DNA of 64,000 bases from Mariniphaga sp964559175 (GCA_964559175.1 CAZLGT010000006.1:57559-121558); one strand, 5' to 3'; shown: positions 7,181-16,198, numbered from the stretch's first letter. The notes: generated from the letters alone by a model not told the origin. Numbers and translations: made by a program.

Positions 7181-8920
7181 TCAAAAAATCCGTCCCACCG
7201 GATACCGGCGGTACGATTCTTCTGCCCACTCCGAGTTGTTGTAAATCCACGCAAGCTGGGCCCTGTGGTCGCGGGCAAACTCCGCGTCGGTTTGTTGCTT
7301 TTTCTGAAACGCTGCCTTGAACTCCGGGTGTTCGTCGAGGTATTTCAGCGCATTTTCCTCAAAACCATACGAAGAAAAATACTCCCGGCTGTCGAGGATG
7401 GCGTCGAAAAAATTCCACCGGAAAAAGGAATCGGCAGCCCGCGGTTCCAGCATTTCAACAAGGTATGCCAGTTTTTTCTGCCGTACCCGAATCACCAAAT
7501 CGCCGGCATAATACTTAATTTTTTGCATTTCGCTCCGGGTCTCCACTTCCCCGTGAAAAAAGTGGCCGTTGTAAGGTCTGGGCGGACTGGTAAAATTCTC
7601 AATGTAATCTACCTGAACCTCCAGCACCGTGTCATTTTCCAGCCGCGAAAACTCCACCTGGTTCAGTTCGAGCCTTTCCACCACACCGGCCCAGGCCTGC
7701 GGCAGAATGTAATATTCAGGAACCGGAATGGTTTCTGCCGGCTTATATACATCGTAATAATTGATTGAATCGGTAAACGGACGGGAGGTATCGTAACCAA
7801 ACCGCGGCAGACCGGTAACCTTGCTGATTTGATTTCGCTCCACTTCGTAACCCTTAAATTCAATTCGCGAAAACCGGGTTGAATCCAGTTCATACGTCAG
7901 TGGGTAGTTTTGCAGGGCCATGGTTGCTGTCCTGCCTTTTTTTCGTGAATCTATGATTTCAGCAGCGTTTTCAGCCGTGAATTCCGCCAGGGTTTGAATG
8001 AACTGATACGTGGATTTTACCCGGTCGGCGAAGGGTTTGTAAATCAGGTTTTCGGTCATCATGCCGTAGGTATTGAACATGCGGGAGTAACCGGAGGAGT
8101 AGCGGGGGCTTTCCAGTGTCATTTTAATTCCGTCGCGCGGATCTTCATAAAACCAGTCCACATAAGGAATCAACTCGTATTTTCCTTTTTTCATTCGGAT
8201 GTAGAGATCCGGCAGCATTTTTTCGCGGATAAATTTGCCCTGGGCAGGAGGAAAAACATCCGGCTGAGGGGCAATCAAAGTTACGCTGTACTGGTGGTCG
8301 GAACCGTTGGTGGTGTGGGTATCCAGAAAAACATCGGGGTCCCATGCCTGAAAAATGCGGGTGAAACTTTTGGCATTTTCCGAGTCGCATTTGGTAAAAT
8401 CGCGGTTCAGGTCGAGGTTGGCGGCATTTCCACGGAAACCGGTTTCGGCAGGTGTGGTTTGGTTGGCGCGGTGAAAAGCGCTGTGGTTTAACAATCCTCC
8501 AACACTATATACCGGAATAATGGCCACAACGGTATTTTCCAGCAGGGCTGCCATGCCGCTTTTGTTGCGCAAAATATCGTCGGCAAACTGCAAACTGGCA
8601 TCGATTCCGGCCGGTTCGCCCGCATGAATGCCATTGTTGATAAGCAATACCGCTTTTCCCTGCGCTTTTATTTTTTCCGGGTCGAATTCCGGGTCGTTGT
8701 TTATCACAAATAAATGCAATGGTTTGCCGCTGTCGGTGAGGCCTTTTTCAAGCAAAACCGCATTTTCGTAATGCGAATCCAGCTTTTGGTACATTTCAAT
8801 TACCTCATCGTAGGTGGGCGAGTAATTATCCTCGTAGCGGAGGTTCAGCAGCGGTCGGGATTGTGCAAACACAACTATTCCTGTCAGCAAAAAACAGATA
8901 AGTGTGGTGAATTTTCGCAT
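7181..8920 (-). CDS. M14-family zinc carboxypeptidase, secreted
   Basis: This 579-residue protein has a Sec signal peptide (MRKFTTLICFLLTGIVVFAQ). The N-terminal half is an M14 metallocarboxypeptidase: NNGIHAGEPAG carries the zinc-binding His and Glu (HxxE), ANLDLNRDF the substrate-binding Asn-Arg pair, and DTHTTNGSDHQ the third zinc ligand. About 250 residues after the catalytic domain form a beta-rich C-terminal region typical of the larger Bacteroidota M14 proteins. The start is taken at ATG 8920; an in-frame TTG two codons upstream is less likely. The protein probably trims peptides in the periplasm or outside the cell. It is followed leftward by pyrophosphatase in convergent orientation. 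Confidence 0.88.
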   Translation of the reverse strand: MRKFTTLICFLLTGIVVFAQSRPLLNLRYEDNYSPTYDEVIEMYQKLDSHYENAVLLEKGLTDSGKPLHLFVINNDPEFDPEKIKAQGKAVLLINNGIHAGEPAGIDASLQFADDILRNKSGMAALLENTVVAIIPVYSVGGLLNHSAFHRANQTTPAETGFRGNAANLDLNRDFTKCDSENAKSFTRIFQAWDPDVFLDTHTTNGSDHQYSVTLIAPQPDVFPPAQGKFIREKMLPDLYIRMKKGKYELIPYVDWFYEDPRDGIKMTLESPRYSSGYSRMFNTYGMMTENLIYKPFADRVKSTYQFIQTLAEFTAENAAEIIDSRKKGRTATMALQNYPLTYELDSTRFSRIEFKGYEVERNQISKVTGLPRFGYDTSRPFTDSINYYDVYKPAETIPVPEYYILPQAWAGVVERLELNQVEFSRLENDTVLEVQVDYIENFTSPPRPYNGHFFHGEVETRSEMQKIKYYAGDLVIRVRQKKLAYLVEMLEPRAADSFFRWNFFDAILDSREYFSSYGFEENALKYLDEHPEFKAAFQKKQQTDAEFARDHRAQLAWIYNNSEWAEESYRRYPVGRIF

Positions 8921-8951
8921 GGTCAATTGAATTTTTCAGCAAAGAAAACAA

Positions 8952-9455
8952 TTATTTCAACGATTTCCTGAGCAGGTTCAGATTGGAATAATGAAAACCA
9001 TTCTTTTCATCGTACAAATCTTCACGCTCCATTTCCTTCCATTCCGAAAAATCGATTTCCGGGAAAAACACATCGGCTTCAAACGGCTGATGAACCAGGG
9101 TCAGGTAAAGCTTTCCCGCCAGCGGGTAAAACTGCCGGTAAATCATTCCGCCGCCAATCACAAACGCTTCGGGTTCGTTTTTCACCTTTTCAATGGCTTC
9201 ATCGATGGAAAAAACCACTTCGCATCCGGGAAAACTGTCATCCGGTTTGTCGGTAATGACAATATGCCGGCGGTTGGGAAGCGGCCATTTGCGAAGCGAC
9301 AGTAACGTGTTCCGCCCCATAATCAAACTGTGCCCGGTGGTAATTTGCTTAAACCGTTTCAGGTCGGTGGGCAAATGAAACAGCAAGTCGTTGTTTTTGC
9401 CAATAGCAAAATTTTCGGCAATGGCCACAATGATGGAAATGTTTTTATGTATCAT
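8952..9455 (-). CDS. folA: Dihydrofolate reductase
   Basis: This 167-residue enzyme reduces dihydrofolate to tetrahydrofolate with NADPH. The protein shows the full pattern: SIIVAIAENFAIGKNNDLLF, then HLPTDLKRFK with the active-site acid D31, TTGHSLIMGRNT for NADPH binding, RRHIVITD and AFVIGGGMIYRQF. It lies downstream of thyA on the same strand, 154 bp apart, the normal functional pairing because thymidylate synthase produces the dihydrofolate that this enzyme recycles. Confidence 0.95.
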   Translation of the reverse strand: MIHKNISIIVAIAENFAIGKNNDLLFHLPTDLKRFKQITTGHSLIMGRNTLLSLRKWPLPNRRHIVITDKPDDSFPGCEVVFSIDEAIEKVKNEPEAFVIGGGMIYRQFYPLAGKLYLTLVHQPFEADVFFPEIDFSEWKEMEREDLYDEKNGFHYSNLNLLRKSLK

Positions 9456-9540
9456 AGTTCTTTAAATTACAATGGTCAATATCCAATATTCAAATAAATA
9501 CCAAATATCAATTTTCTAATATTCAAACTATTGGCAAGAT

Positions 9541-9600
9541 CATTTGTGATTTGATTTTTGAAAAACTGGAATTTATTTGTCATTTGTGATTTGATTTTTG
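9541..9600. repeat. Direct repeat, two 20-bp copies with 40-bp period
   Basis: CATTTGTGATTTGATTTTTG occurs at 9541-9560 and again, identical, at 9581-9600. The surrounding 9480-9540 stretch has further AT-rich near-repeats (variants of CAATATTCAAA). It sits between thyA and folA and codes for nothing visible. Confidence 0.85.
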
Positions 9601-9609
9601 GTGCTTGTT

Positions 9610-10404
9610 TTACACAGCTACCTTCCCTTTTATATGCGGATGTGCCTGATAACCCACCAGTTCAAAATCTTCAAACGTAAAATCGAAAATGCTTTTTACC
9701 TCCGGGTTAATTTTCATGGCTGGCAGCGGGTAAGGTTCGCGGGTAAGCTGCAGATTCACCTGTTCGATGTGGTTGGAATAGATATGTACATCGCCGAAAG
9801 TATGCACAAAATCGCCCGGTTCGAGGCCGGTTACCTGCGCCATCATCAGGGTGAGCAGGGCGTAGGATGCAATGTTGAAAGGCACTCCCAGAAAAACATC
9901 GGCGCTGCGCTGGTACAACTGGCACGATAATTTTCCACCGGCCACATAAAACTGAAACAGAACGTGGCAGGGCGGCAGGTTCATATTATCCAGGTCGCCC
10001 ACATTCCAGGCGCTCACAATGTGCCGCCGCGAGTCGGGATTGTTTTTGATGGACTCTACCACCCGGCTGATTTGATCGATGTGTTTGCCGTCGGGTGTGG
10101 GCCACGAGCGCCACTGGTAACCGTAAATGTGGCCCAAATCGCCGCTTTCGTCGGCCCACTCATTCCATATACGTACCCCGTTGTCCTGCAAATATTTTAC
10201 ATTGGTATCGCCGGCCAGAAACCACAGCAGTTCGTGAATAATCGATTTCAGATGCAGTTTTTTGGTGGTTACAACCGGAAATCCTTCACTCAGATTAAAC
10301 CGCATCTGGTGCCCAAAAACACTGATAGTACCGGTTCCCGTGCGATCTTTCTTCTCAACCCCGCTCTCCAGAATGGTTTCCAGCAAATGCAAATATTGTT
10401 TCAT
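9610..10404 (-). CDS. thyA: Thymidylate synthase
   Basis: The 264-residue length equals the E. coli enzyme. It methylates dUMP to dTMP using methylenetetrahydrofolate. The catalytic Cys is C146 in LPPCHVLFQF. Other marks are DRTGTGTISVFG, FPVVTTKKLHLKSIIHELLW, the dUMP-binding DSRRHIVSAWN and QRSADVFLGVPFNIASYALL. The start at 10404 gives the canonical MKQYLHLLE beginning; longer upstream in-frame codons would run through the promoter. The gene heads a thyA-folA unit and is divergent from the Gfo/Idh gene at 10577. Confidence 0.96.
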   Translation of the reverse strand: MKQYLHLLETILESGVEKKDRTGTGTISVFGHQMRFNLSEGFPVVTTKKLHLKSIIHELLWFLAGDTNVKYLQDNGVRIWNEWADESGDLGHIYGYQWRSWPTPDGKHIDQISRVVESIKNNPDSRRHIVSAWNVGDLDNMNLPPCHVLFQFYVAGGKLSCQLYQRSADVFLGVPFNIASYALLTLMMAQVTGLEPGDFVHTFGDVHIYSNHIEQVNLQLTREPYPLPAMKINPEVKSIFDFTFEDFELVGYQAHPHIKGKVAV

Positions 10405-10453
10405 TTTTGCCTGATTTTTAATACTAAACACCCTAAATGGTGATAAGTTGGTA

Positions 10454-10461
10454 CAAAAATA
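10454..10461 (-). promoter_or_regulatory. Bacteroidota -7 box for thyA
   Basis: On the minus strand TATTTTTG matches TAnnTTTG, 50 bp before the thyA ATG. The -33 box is weak. Confidence 0.45.
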
Positions 10462-10503
10462 AACAAATGCATGAGAATTAATTCCCCGGTTTCCTGCCTG
10501 AGT

Positions 10504-10535
10504 TTTGTTTCCTTCCAAAAGAGTTGTTAATTTTA
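10504..10535 (+). promoter_or_regulatory. Promoter of the Gfo/Idh - isomerase operon
   Basis: TTTG at 10504-10507, 20 bp spacer, TAATTTTA at 10528-10535. This is the Bacteroidota -33/-7 layout with one mismatch, 42 bp before ATG 10577. Confidence 0.6.
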
Positions 10536-10576
10536 GGGTCAATTTTTTTCTAAATCAACATAAACAAAAAATAGTT

Positions 10577-11731
10577 ATGAATAGAAAGCTCAGAATGGGA
10601 ATGGTTGGCGGCGGAACCGATGCATTTATTGGCGCCGTTCACCGTTTGGCCGCTTTTATGGATAACCAGATTGAACTGGTTTGCGGCTGTTTCAGTGTTA
10701 ATCCCGAAATTTCAAAAGAGTCGGGTAAGTTGTATTACCTGCCCGACGAACGTGTGTATGAAACTTACCAGGAGATGTTTGAAAAGGAAGCACAGCTTCC
10801 GGAGGGCGAACGTATGGATTTTGTGTCGATTGTAACGCCTAACTTCGTGCATTTCGACCCGGCCATTATGGCTCTGGAAAACGGTTTTCATGTGGTCATC
10901 GACAAACCCATTACCTTCACCCTCGACGAGGCGCTGAAGCTGAAGGAAAAACTGGATGAAACCGGACTGACGCTGGCGCTTACCCACACTTACTCGGGGT
11001 ATCCGGCGGTGAAACATGCCAGACAGATGGTGGCCGATGGTGAACTGGGAAAAATCCGCAAGGTTTATGTGGAATATCCGCAGGGGTGGCTGTCGGCAAA
11101 AGTGGAAGACCAGGGCAATGTGCAGGCATCGTGGCGAACCGACCCGAAGCGCTCGGGGAAAGCCGGCTGCATGGGCGACATCGGAACCCATGCCCACCAT
11201 TTGGCCGAGTACATTACCGGGCTAAAAGTAACCGAATTGTGTGCAGAGCTGAATATTTTTGTTCCCAACCGCCTGCTCGACGACGACGGAGCAGCCCTGC
11301 TGCGTTTTGAAAACGGCGCCCGCGGAGTTTTAATCGCTACTCAGGTGGCTGCAGGTGAGGAGAATGCTATTAGAATAAGGGTTTACGGTGAAAAAGGCGG
11401 GCTGGAATGGTTCCAGCACGAACCAAACACACTCATTTTGAAATGGACTGACAAACCTACTCAGATTTTGCGTGTGGGAACCAGCATGAACAGTGCCATT
11501 GCCGCACACAACACCCGTACCCCGGGCGGCCATCCCGAGGGTTATCTGGAAGCATTCGCCAACATCTACCGCAACTTTGCCATGACCGTAATGGCGAAAA
11601 TGAATGGCAAAGAACCTACCGCCGAAATGCTCGATTTTCCCGGCGTGGAAGACGGCATCCGCGGAATGCAGTTTATCGACACGGTTGTGAAAGCCGGGTA
11701 CGACGACAATACAAAATGGGTAAAACTTTAA
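10577..11731 (+). CDS. Gfo/Idh/MocA family oxidoreductase (cytoplasmic)
   Basis: This 384-residue NAD(P)-dependent oxidoreductase has its dinucleotide-binding loop at the N terminus (GMVGGGTDAFIGAVHR). The family motif is VVIDKPITFTLDEA, with the usual EKP replaced by DKP. The catalytic-type region is GDIGTHAHHLAEY with the His. Starting at ATG 10577 places the Rossmann fold at residue 8; the upstream extension overlaps the promoter. The gene leads a three-gene cassette with a TIM-barrel sugar isomerase and a second, exported Gfo/Idh enzyme, which suggests stepwise oxidation/isomerisation of a sugar or cyclitol. No transporter in the cassette reveals the substrate. Confidence 0.88.
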   Translation: MNRKLRMGMVGGGTDAFIGAVHRLAAFMDNQIELVCGCFSVNPEISKESGKLYYLPDERVYETYQEMFEKEAQLPEGERMDFVSIVTPNFVHFDPAIMALENGFHVVIDKPITFTLDEALKLKEKLDETGLTLALTHTYSGYPAVKHARQMVADGELGKIRKVYVEYPQGWLSAKVEDQGNVQASWRTDPKRSGKAGCMGDIGTHAHHLAEYITGLKVTELCAELNIFVPNRLLDDDGAALLRFENGARGVLIATQVAAGEENAIRIRVYGEKGGLEWFQHEPNTLILKWTDKPTQILRVGTSMNSAIAAHNTRTPGGHPEGYLEAFANIYRNFAMTVMAKMNGKEPTAEMLDFPGVEDGIRGMQFIDTVVKAGYDDNTKWVKL

Positions 11732-11765
11732 ACCCGAAACTTGAAACTTTAAACTCGAAATTGAT

Positions 11766-12764
11766 ATGTCCAGACCAGTAACCTTGTTTACCGGACAATG
11801 GGCCGACTTACCCATTGAAAAAATATGCCAGAAAGCCAAATCGTTTGGTTACGATGGCCTTGAACTTTGCACCTGGGGCAACCACATGGAAATAGACAAA
11901 GCCGATCAGGCGTATTGCGACGAAAGAAAGGCGCTTCTGAAGAAGTATGAGCTCGACCTTTACGTCATTTCCACCCACCTGGTGGGGCAGTGCGTTTCCG
12001 ATCCCATCGACGAGCGCCACAAAGGTATCCTTCCCGATTACATCTGGGGCGATGGCGACCCCGAGGGCGTGCGGCAGCGGGCTGCCGAAGAGGTGATTAA
12101 AACAGCTAAAGTTGCCAAAATGCTGGGGCTCGACACCGTGGTTGGCTTCACCGGAAGCCCCGTATGGCACATGCTCTACTCGTTTCCTCCCATTCCTTCG
12201 GGAATGATTGAAAAAGGGTACGAAGAGTTTGCCAGACGATGGATTCCCATCCTTGATGAATTCCAGAAAATTGGGGTGAAGTTTGCTTTGGAAGCACACC
12301 CTTCTGAAATTGCGTTCGATATTCATTCGGCGCACCTTACAATGAAAGCGCTGAATAATCATCCGGCATTCGGGTTCAATTACGACCCCAGCCACTTTGG
12401 TTACCAGCATGTTGATTATGTGCGTTTTATCTATGAATTTTCTGATCGTATTTTTCATGTACACATGAAAGATGCCTACTGGAGCGATGTTCCCATGGGA
12501 ATTGGCGTTTTCGGTGGACATTCTGAATTTGGCGATAACCGGCGATACTGGAACTTCCGAAGTCTGGGACGCGGTAAGGTGAATTTTGAAAATATCATCA
12601 GGGCACTGAATGATATTGGCTACAAAGGTCCATTATCGGTTGAATGGGAAGACAGCGGAATGAACCGCGAAGCCGGCGCCACCGAAGCCTGCCAGTTTGT
12701 GAAAAATGTGGATTTTGAACCATCAGACGTGGCTTTTGACGATGCCATGCAAAAAGAAAAATAA
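11766..12764 (+). CDS. Sugar phosphate isomerase/epimerase (TIM barrel, AP endonuclease 2 fold)
   Basis: The 332-residue protein of the xylose isomerase-like TIM barrel family has typical metal-ligand motifs: ALEAHPSEIAFD (Glu and His), FNYDPSHFGYQ (Asp and His), FHVHMKDAYW (His), and SVEWEDSGMNREAGA (Glu). Enzymes of this family isomerise or epimerise free or oxidised sugars and inosose-type cyclitols. It lies 34 bp after the Gfo/Idh gene, and its stop codon directly abuts the ATG of the next Gfo/Idh gene (TAAATG), so the three are almost certainly cotranscribed and translationally coupled. The short gap before it consists of the low-complexity pattern GAAACTT repeated. Confidence 0.9.
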   Translation: MSRPVTLFTGQWADLPIEKICQKAKSFGYDGLELCTWGNHMEIDKADQAYCDERKALLKKYELDLYVISTHLVGQCVSDPIDERHKGILPDYIWGDGDPEGVRQRAAEEVIKTAKVAKMLGLDTVVGFTGSPVWHMLYSFPPIPSGMIEKGYEEFARRWIPILDEFQKIGVKFALEAHPSEIAFDIHSAHLTMKALNNHPAFGFNYDPSHFGYQHVDYVRFIYEFSDRIFHVHMKDAYWSDVPMGIGVFGGHSEFGDNRRYWNFRSLGRGKVNFENIIRALNDIGYKGPLSVEWEDSGMNREAGATEACQFVKNVDFEPSDVAFDDAMQKEK

Positions 12765-14072
12765 ATGACAAACAGAAGAAGTTTTATTAAAAAGTCGGCA
12801 CTTGCCACCGCGGGAGTGGGCGCTGCCGCATCCATGCCGCTTGCTTCGTGCATGGGAGCCAACGAAAAACTGGTGTGTGGATTAATTGGTGCAAAAGGAA
12901 TGGGATTTTCCGATTTGCAGGCTTTTCTTCGCCAGAAAAATACCGAATGTGCCGCTATCTGCGATGTGGACGAAAATGTGCTGAACCAGCGTATTGCCGA
13001 TACTGAAAAAATTCAGGGATACAAACCCAAAGGATTTAAGGATTTCAGGAAACTGCTGGAAGAACCGGGAATCGATGTGATTATTATTGGTACACCCGAC
13101 CATTGGCACTGCATTCCGTTTGTGTATGCTGCCCAGGAAGGGAAACAGATATTTTGTGAAAAACCACTGGCCAACTACATCGAGGAACTGAACATTATGG
13201 AACGCGCTGCACAACGGTACGGAAACGTTGTTCAGGTAGGTCAGTGGCAGCGCAGCGATAAGCACTGGCAGGATGCCGTGGCGTTTGTTCATTCAGGAGC
13301 GCTGGGGAAAATTCGCAGTGTGCGCACCTGGTCGTACCAGGGCTGGATGAAATCGGTGCCGGTAGTGCCCGACAGCGATGTGCCGGCTGGAGTTGATTAT
13401 GATTTCTGGCTGGGGCCTGCGCCCCAAAGGCCGTTCAATAAGAATCGTTTTCATTTCACTTTCAGGTGGTTCTGGGATTATGCCGGTGGCATGATGACCG
13501 ACTGGGGTGTGCACATCATCGATTACGCCTTGTTTGGAATGAATGCCAAAGCGCCCAAATCGGTGATGGCTATGGGCGGCAAGTTTGCCTACCCCGAAGA
13601 TGCCTGCGAAACACCCGATACCCAGCAGGCACTGTATGAATTCGACGGCTACACCATGCTGTGGGATCACGGAATTGGTATCGATGGCGGCTATTACGGC
13701 CGTTCGCATGGCGTTGGTTTTGTTGGCAACAATGGAACACTGGTGGTTGACCGCGGCGGCTGGGAAGTGATTCCCGAGGGTGGCGACAACCCCGCAATGG
13801 AGCGGGTGGAGCTGCAAAGAGGCGATGGCCAGGGTTTGAATAACCACATGAAAAATTTCATCGACTGTATAAAAGACAGGGATCTGGTGCCCAATACCAG
13901 CATTGAAATTGCCGCCAATACGGCCCGTGTTTGCCACCTCGGAAACATTGCCTTTAAAACCGGTCGCCGGTTGTACTGGGATGCCGATAACAGTAAATTC
14001 ATCGGCGACGATGATGCCAACAGTTATCTGGTGCCTCAATACCGCGCTCCCTGGGAGTTGCCCAAAGTGTAA
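12765..14072 (+). CDS. Tat-exported Gfo/Idh/MocA family oxidoreductase
   Basis: This 435-residue protein starts with a twin-arginine signal (NRRSFIKKSALATAGVGAAA), with a possible lipobox Cys in LASCM, so it is exported folded with its cofactor. The Rossmann motif is CGLIGAKGMGFSDLQ, the family signature is IFCEKPLANYIEE (EKP), and the GDH-type third domain follows with DWGVHIIDYAL. It belongs to the same broad family as the gene at 10577 but to the exported subgroup common in Bacteroidota and Planctomycetes. The gene begins immediately at the stop of the isomerase and ends the operon before a strong terminator. Confidence 0.9.
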   Translation: MTNRRSFIKKSALATAGVGAAASMPLASCMGANEKLVCGLIGAKGMGFSDLQAFLRQKNTECAAICDVDENVLNQRIADTEKIQGYKPKGFKDFRKLLEEPGIDVIIIGTPDHWHCIPFVYAAQEGKQIFCEKPLANYIEELNIMERAAQRYGNVVQVGQWQRSDKHWQDAVAFVHSGALGKIRSVRTWSYQGWMKSVPVVPDSDVPAGVDYDFWLGPAPQRPFNKNRFHFTFRWFWDYAGGMMTDWGVHIIDYALFGMNAKAPKSVMAMGGKFAYPEDACETPDTQQALYEFDGYTMLWDHGIGIDGGYYGRSHGVGFVGNNGTLVVDRGGWEVIPEGGDNPAMERVELQRGDGQGLNNHMKNFIDCIKDRDLVPNTSIEIAANTARVCHLGNIAFKTGRRLYWDADNSKFIGDDDANSYLVPQYRAPWELPKV

Positions 14073-14082
14073 TGATTTATAG

Positions 14083-14129
14083 ATTAGTCATACTATCATT
14101 TGAAATGATGGTATGACTAATTCTTTTTT
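14083..14129 (+). terminator. Strong rho-independent terminator of the Gfo/Idh operon
   Basis: Stem ATTAGTCATACTATCA (14083-14098) pairs with TGATGGTATGACTAAT (14106-14121) with one G-T wobble and a TTTGAAA loop, followed by TTCTTTTTT. Confidence 0.9.
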
Positions 14130-14132
14130 AAC

Positions 14133-15242
14133 ATGAATACATCTTCCCGCCTCTGGTACATCGATAACCTTCGTATTTTTCTTATAAGCCTGGTGGTTTT
14201 GCATCACCTGTCCATAACTTATGGCGCACCAGGCAGTTGGTATTACAATGAAACCGAAGCCGGATTTCCTGAAATTATTCCCATGTTATTGTTTGTACTT
14301 ACCAACCAGTCGTTTTTTATGGGGATGTTCTTTTTTGTTTCGGCCTTTTTTATTTTGCCTTCCCTGAAAAGAAAAGGAACAGGTAAATTTGTAAAGGACC
14401 GGCTAATCCGGTTGGGAATTCCGCTCTTGCTGTTCTATTTTATTTTGTCTCCGCTCACTGTTTTTCTTCTTCATCGTTTTATTCGGGGTGATGAGGTTTT
14501 TTTGATTGATTTCTGGTTAAATCAAAGAGGTGCAGGATTTGGTCCGCTCTGGTTTGTGGAGGCACTGTTGCTTTTTACCCTGGTATTTTTGCTGGTAAAA
14601 CCGGAAAAGGTGAACCGACAAATTCCTTTCCCAGGAACGTTTGTCATTCTTCTGGCTGCAATTGCAACCGGTTTTCTTCAATACCTTATCCGCATCTGGC
14701 TTCCCGTTGGATGGAGTATGCCGTTTACCAATTTTCAGCTCCCGTTTTTCGTGCAGTATATTTTTCTTTTTGTTTTGGGCATATTAGCCTACAAAAACAA
14801 CTGGATGGATGCCATTACTTTTACAGCTGCGAAAAAATGGTTTCTGTTTGCGCAGTTTATTCTGTTTATTGTTTTTCCGTTGATTTTTATTCTGGGAGGG
14901 TCTTTCGAAGAGGCCGATTTGTTTATGGGAGGAGGTACCTGGCAAAGTGCCGGTTATGCCCTTTTGGAACAGGTGTTGGGTTTCTCCCTGATAATTGGCC
15001 TTCTGGGAATTGGAAAAAAATACCTGAACCAGCAGGGTTCCGTTGCCAGACAATTATCCGACAGCGCTTACGGGGTATTTGTTTTCCATACTCCTGTAAT
15101 TGTAGCAATCGGTATTGTTTTTGCGGGATGGCAAACTTCGCCGCTGCTGAAATTTATTGCACTGGCGCCACTTGCATTAACTGCCTGTTTTGCAATGGCC
15201 TCGCTTATTAAAAAAATTCCGGGTGTCAAAAAAATATTCTAA
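14133..15242 (+). CDS. Acyltransferase family 3 membrane protein
   Basis: The 369-residue polytopic inner-membrane protein has about ten transmembrane helices. It matches the acyltransferase_3 family (OafA/NolL/glucan succinyltransferase type), which moves acyl groups onto extracellular glycans. Marks are the N-terminal YIDNLRIFLISLVVLHHLSI with the catalytic-type His, the FFVSAFFILPSLKRKG loop, and the conserved Arg region KDRLIRLGIPLLLFY. A C-terminal VFHTPVIVAIG helix is also typical. Its ATG follows the terminator by only four bases, so its promoter probably overlaps the end of the preceding operon. Acceptor molecule unknown. Confidence 0.87.
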   Translation: MNTSSRLWYIDNLRIFLISLVVLHHLSITYGAPGSWYYNETEAGFPEIIPMLLFVLTNQSFFMGMFFFVSAFFILPSLKRKGTGKFVKDRLIRLGIPLLLFYFILSPLTVFLLHRFIRGDEVFLIDFWLNQRGAGFGPLWFVEALLLFTLVFLLVKPEKVNRQIPFPGTFVILLAAIATGFLQYLIRIWLPVGWSMPFTNFQLPFFVQYIFLFVLGILAYKNNWMDAITFTAAKKWFLFAQFILFIVFPLIFILGGSFEEADLFMGGGTWQSAGYALLEQVLGFSLIIGLLGIGKKYLNQQGSVARQLSDSAYGVFVFHTPVIVAIGIVFAGWQTSPLLKFIALAPLALTACFAMASLIKKIPGVKKIF

Positions 15243-15382
15243 TCGATTAAACGGAAATCTCACTGTTGTTTTGTTGTTTTTTAAATTTGGGTAATGGTAA
15301 CCGAGCTTTCTATGGCAATTTATTACAGGATGTTAACCTTTCGGGTTGCAATCAGTAAAATACTGTGTTTTTTCGCTCTTCC

Positions 15383-15414
15383 TTTCACGGGTTTGTAAAA
15401 AATTTATACTTTTG
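15383..15414 (+). promoter_or_regulatory. Promoter of the DUF177-rpmF operon
   Basis: TTTC at 15383-15386, 20 bp spacer and a perfect TACTTTTG at 15407-15414, 19 bp before ATG 15433. It lies within the longer in-frame extension and so supports the later start. Confidence 0.65.
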
Positions 15415-15432
15415 CAACACTTTTTTCGAACC

Positions 15433-15960
15433 ATGGGCTGGAGAACAAAATACGATGTGGAGTTTAAGGGCCTTAAAGAAGGCCTGCACGAGTTCGAATT
15501 TGAAGTTAAAGACGCGTTCTTTGAGCACTTTGAACAGGGACTGGTTACCTTTGGTGACATCAGGGTAAAGGTGACTCTTGAAAAGAGAAGTTCCTTTATA
15601 AAACTTTTTTTCAAGATGAAAGGGTGGGTTGAATTAACCTGCGACCGCTGTCTCGAAAATTACCGGCAAAAGATCAAACATAAAAGCGAATTGTTTGTGA
15701 AATACGGCGATAACGATTATGAAGATGACGAAATCATCTGGATTTTGCCTGAAGAACACCGGATTAACCTGGCCCAGTTAATTTATGAATATATCATTCT
15801 CAGCATTCCCATAAGGCATGTTCACCCCAACAAAAAAGGGGCCACCGGCTGTAATATGGACATGCTGGAACAACTGAAAAAATACGAGCACAAGAAGGAA
15901 GAACCGGAAGAAATTACAGACCCGCGTTGGGCGGCATTAAAGAACTGGAATAATAATTAA
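15433..15960 (+). CDS. YceD/DUF177 family protein
   Basis: This 175-residue protein of the YceD (DUF177) family is almost always encoded just before ribosomal protein L32 and is linked to 23S rRNA accumulation or large-subunit assembly in other bacteria. The family Cys motif is visible as LTCDRCLENYRQKI (CxxC), and the C-terminal half has HPNKKGATGCNMDMLEQL, followed by DPRWAALKNW, the standard end of the family. The start at 15433 (MGWRTKYDVEFKGLKEG) fits the Bacteroidota members. It is followed 13 bp later by rpmF. Confidence 0.92.
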   Translation: MGWRTKYDVEFKGLKEGLHEFEFEVKDAFFEHFEQGLVTFGDIRVKVTLEKRSSFIKLFFKMKGWVELTCDRCLENYRQKIKHKSELFVKYGDNDYEDDEIIWILPEEHRINLAQLIYEYIILSIPIRHVHPNKKGATGCNMDMLEQLKKYEHKKEEPEEITDPRWAALKNWNNN

Positions 15961-15973
15961 AAATTAAAATATC

Positions 15974-16159
15974 ATGGCACATCCAAAGAGCAGAATATCG
16001 AAAACAAGAAGAGATAAAAGACGTACTCACTACAAAGCATCTCTTCCTACGCTTGCAACATGTTCAAACTGCGGAGCAACGGTAAAGTATCACCACATTT
16101 GTCCGGAATGCGGATACTACAGGGGCAAGCAGGTAATTGAAAAAGAAATTGCTGTTTAA
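15974..16159 (+). CDS. rpmF: 50S ribosomal protein L32
   Basis: The 61-residue protein starts MAHPKSRISKTRRDKRRTHY, the universal L32 N terminus. A zinc ribbon follows with both CxxC pairs intact (CSNCG and CPECG, separated by ATVKYHHI), then YYRGKQVIEKEIAV. It is therefore the zinc-binding C+ form. It is in operon with DUF177 and is followed at once by a terminator. Confidence 0.97.
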   Translation: MAHPKSRISKTRRDKRRTHYKASLPTLATCSNCGATVKYHHICPECGYYRGKQVIEKEIAV

Positions 16160-16166
16160 AGCAGGG

Positions 16167-16198
16167 GCTGGTCAAAAAAAAGTGACCAGCTTTTTTTT
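16167..16198 (+). terminator. Rho-independent terminator after rpmF
   Basis: GCTGGTCA (16167-16174) pairs perfectly with TGACCAGC (16183-16190), followed by eight T. Confidence 0.92.

Noticed and set aside
13293..14039. 248-codon minus-strand frame opposite the exported Gfo/Idh gene
   Set aside because: It is a shadow of a well-supported gene, with no motif.
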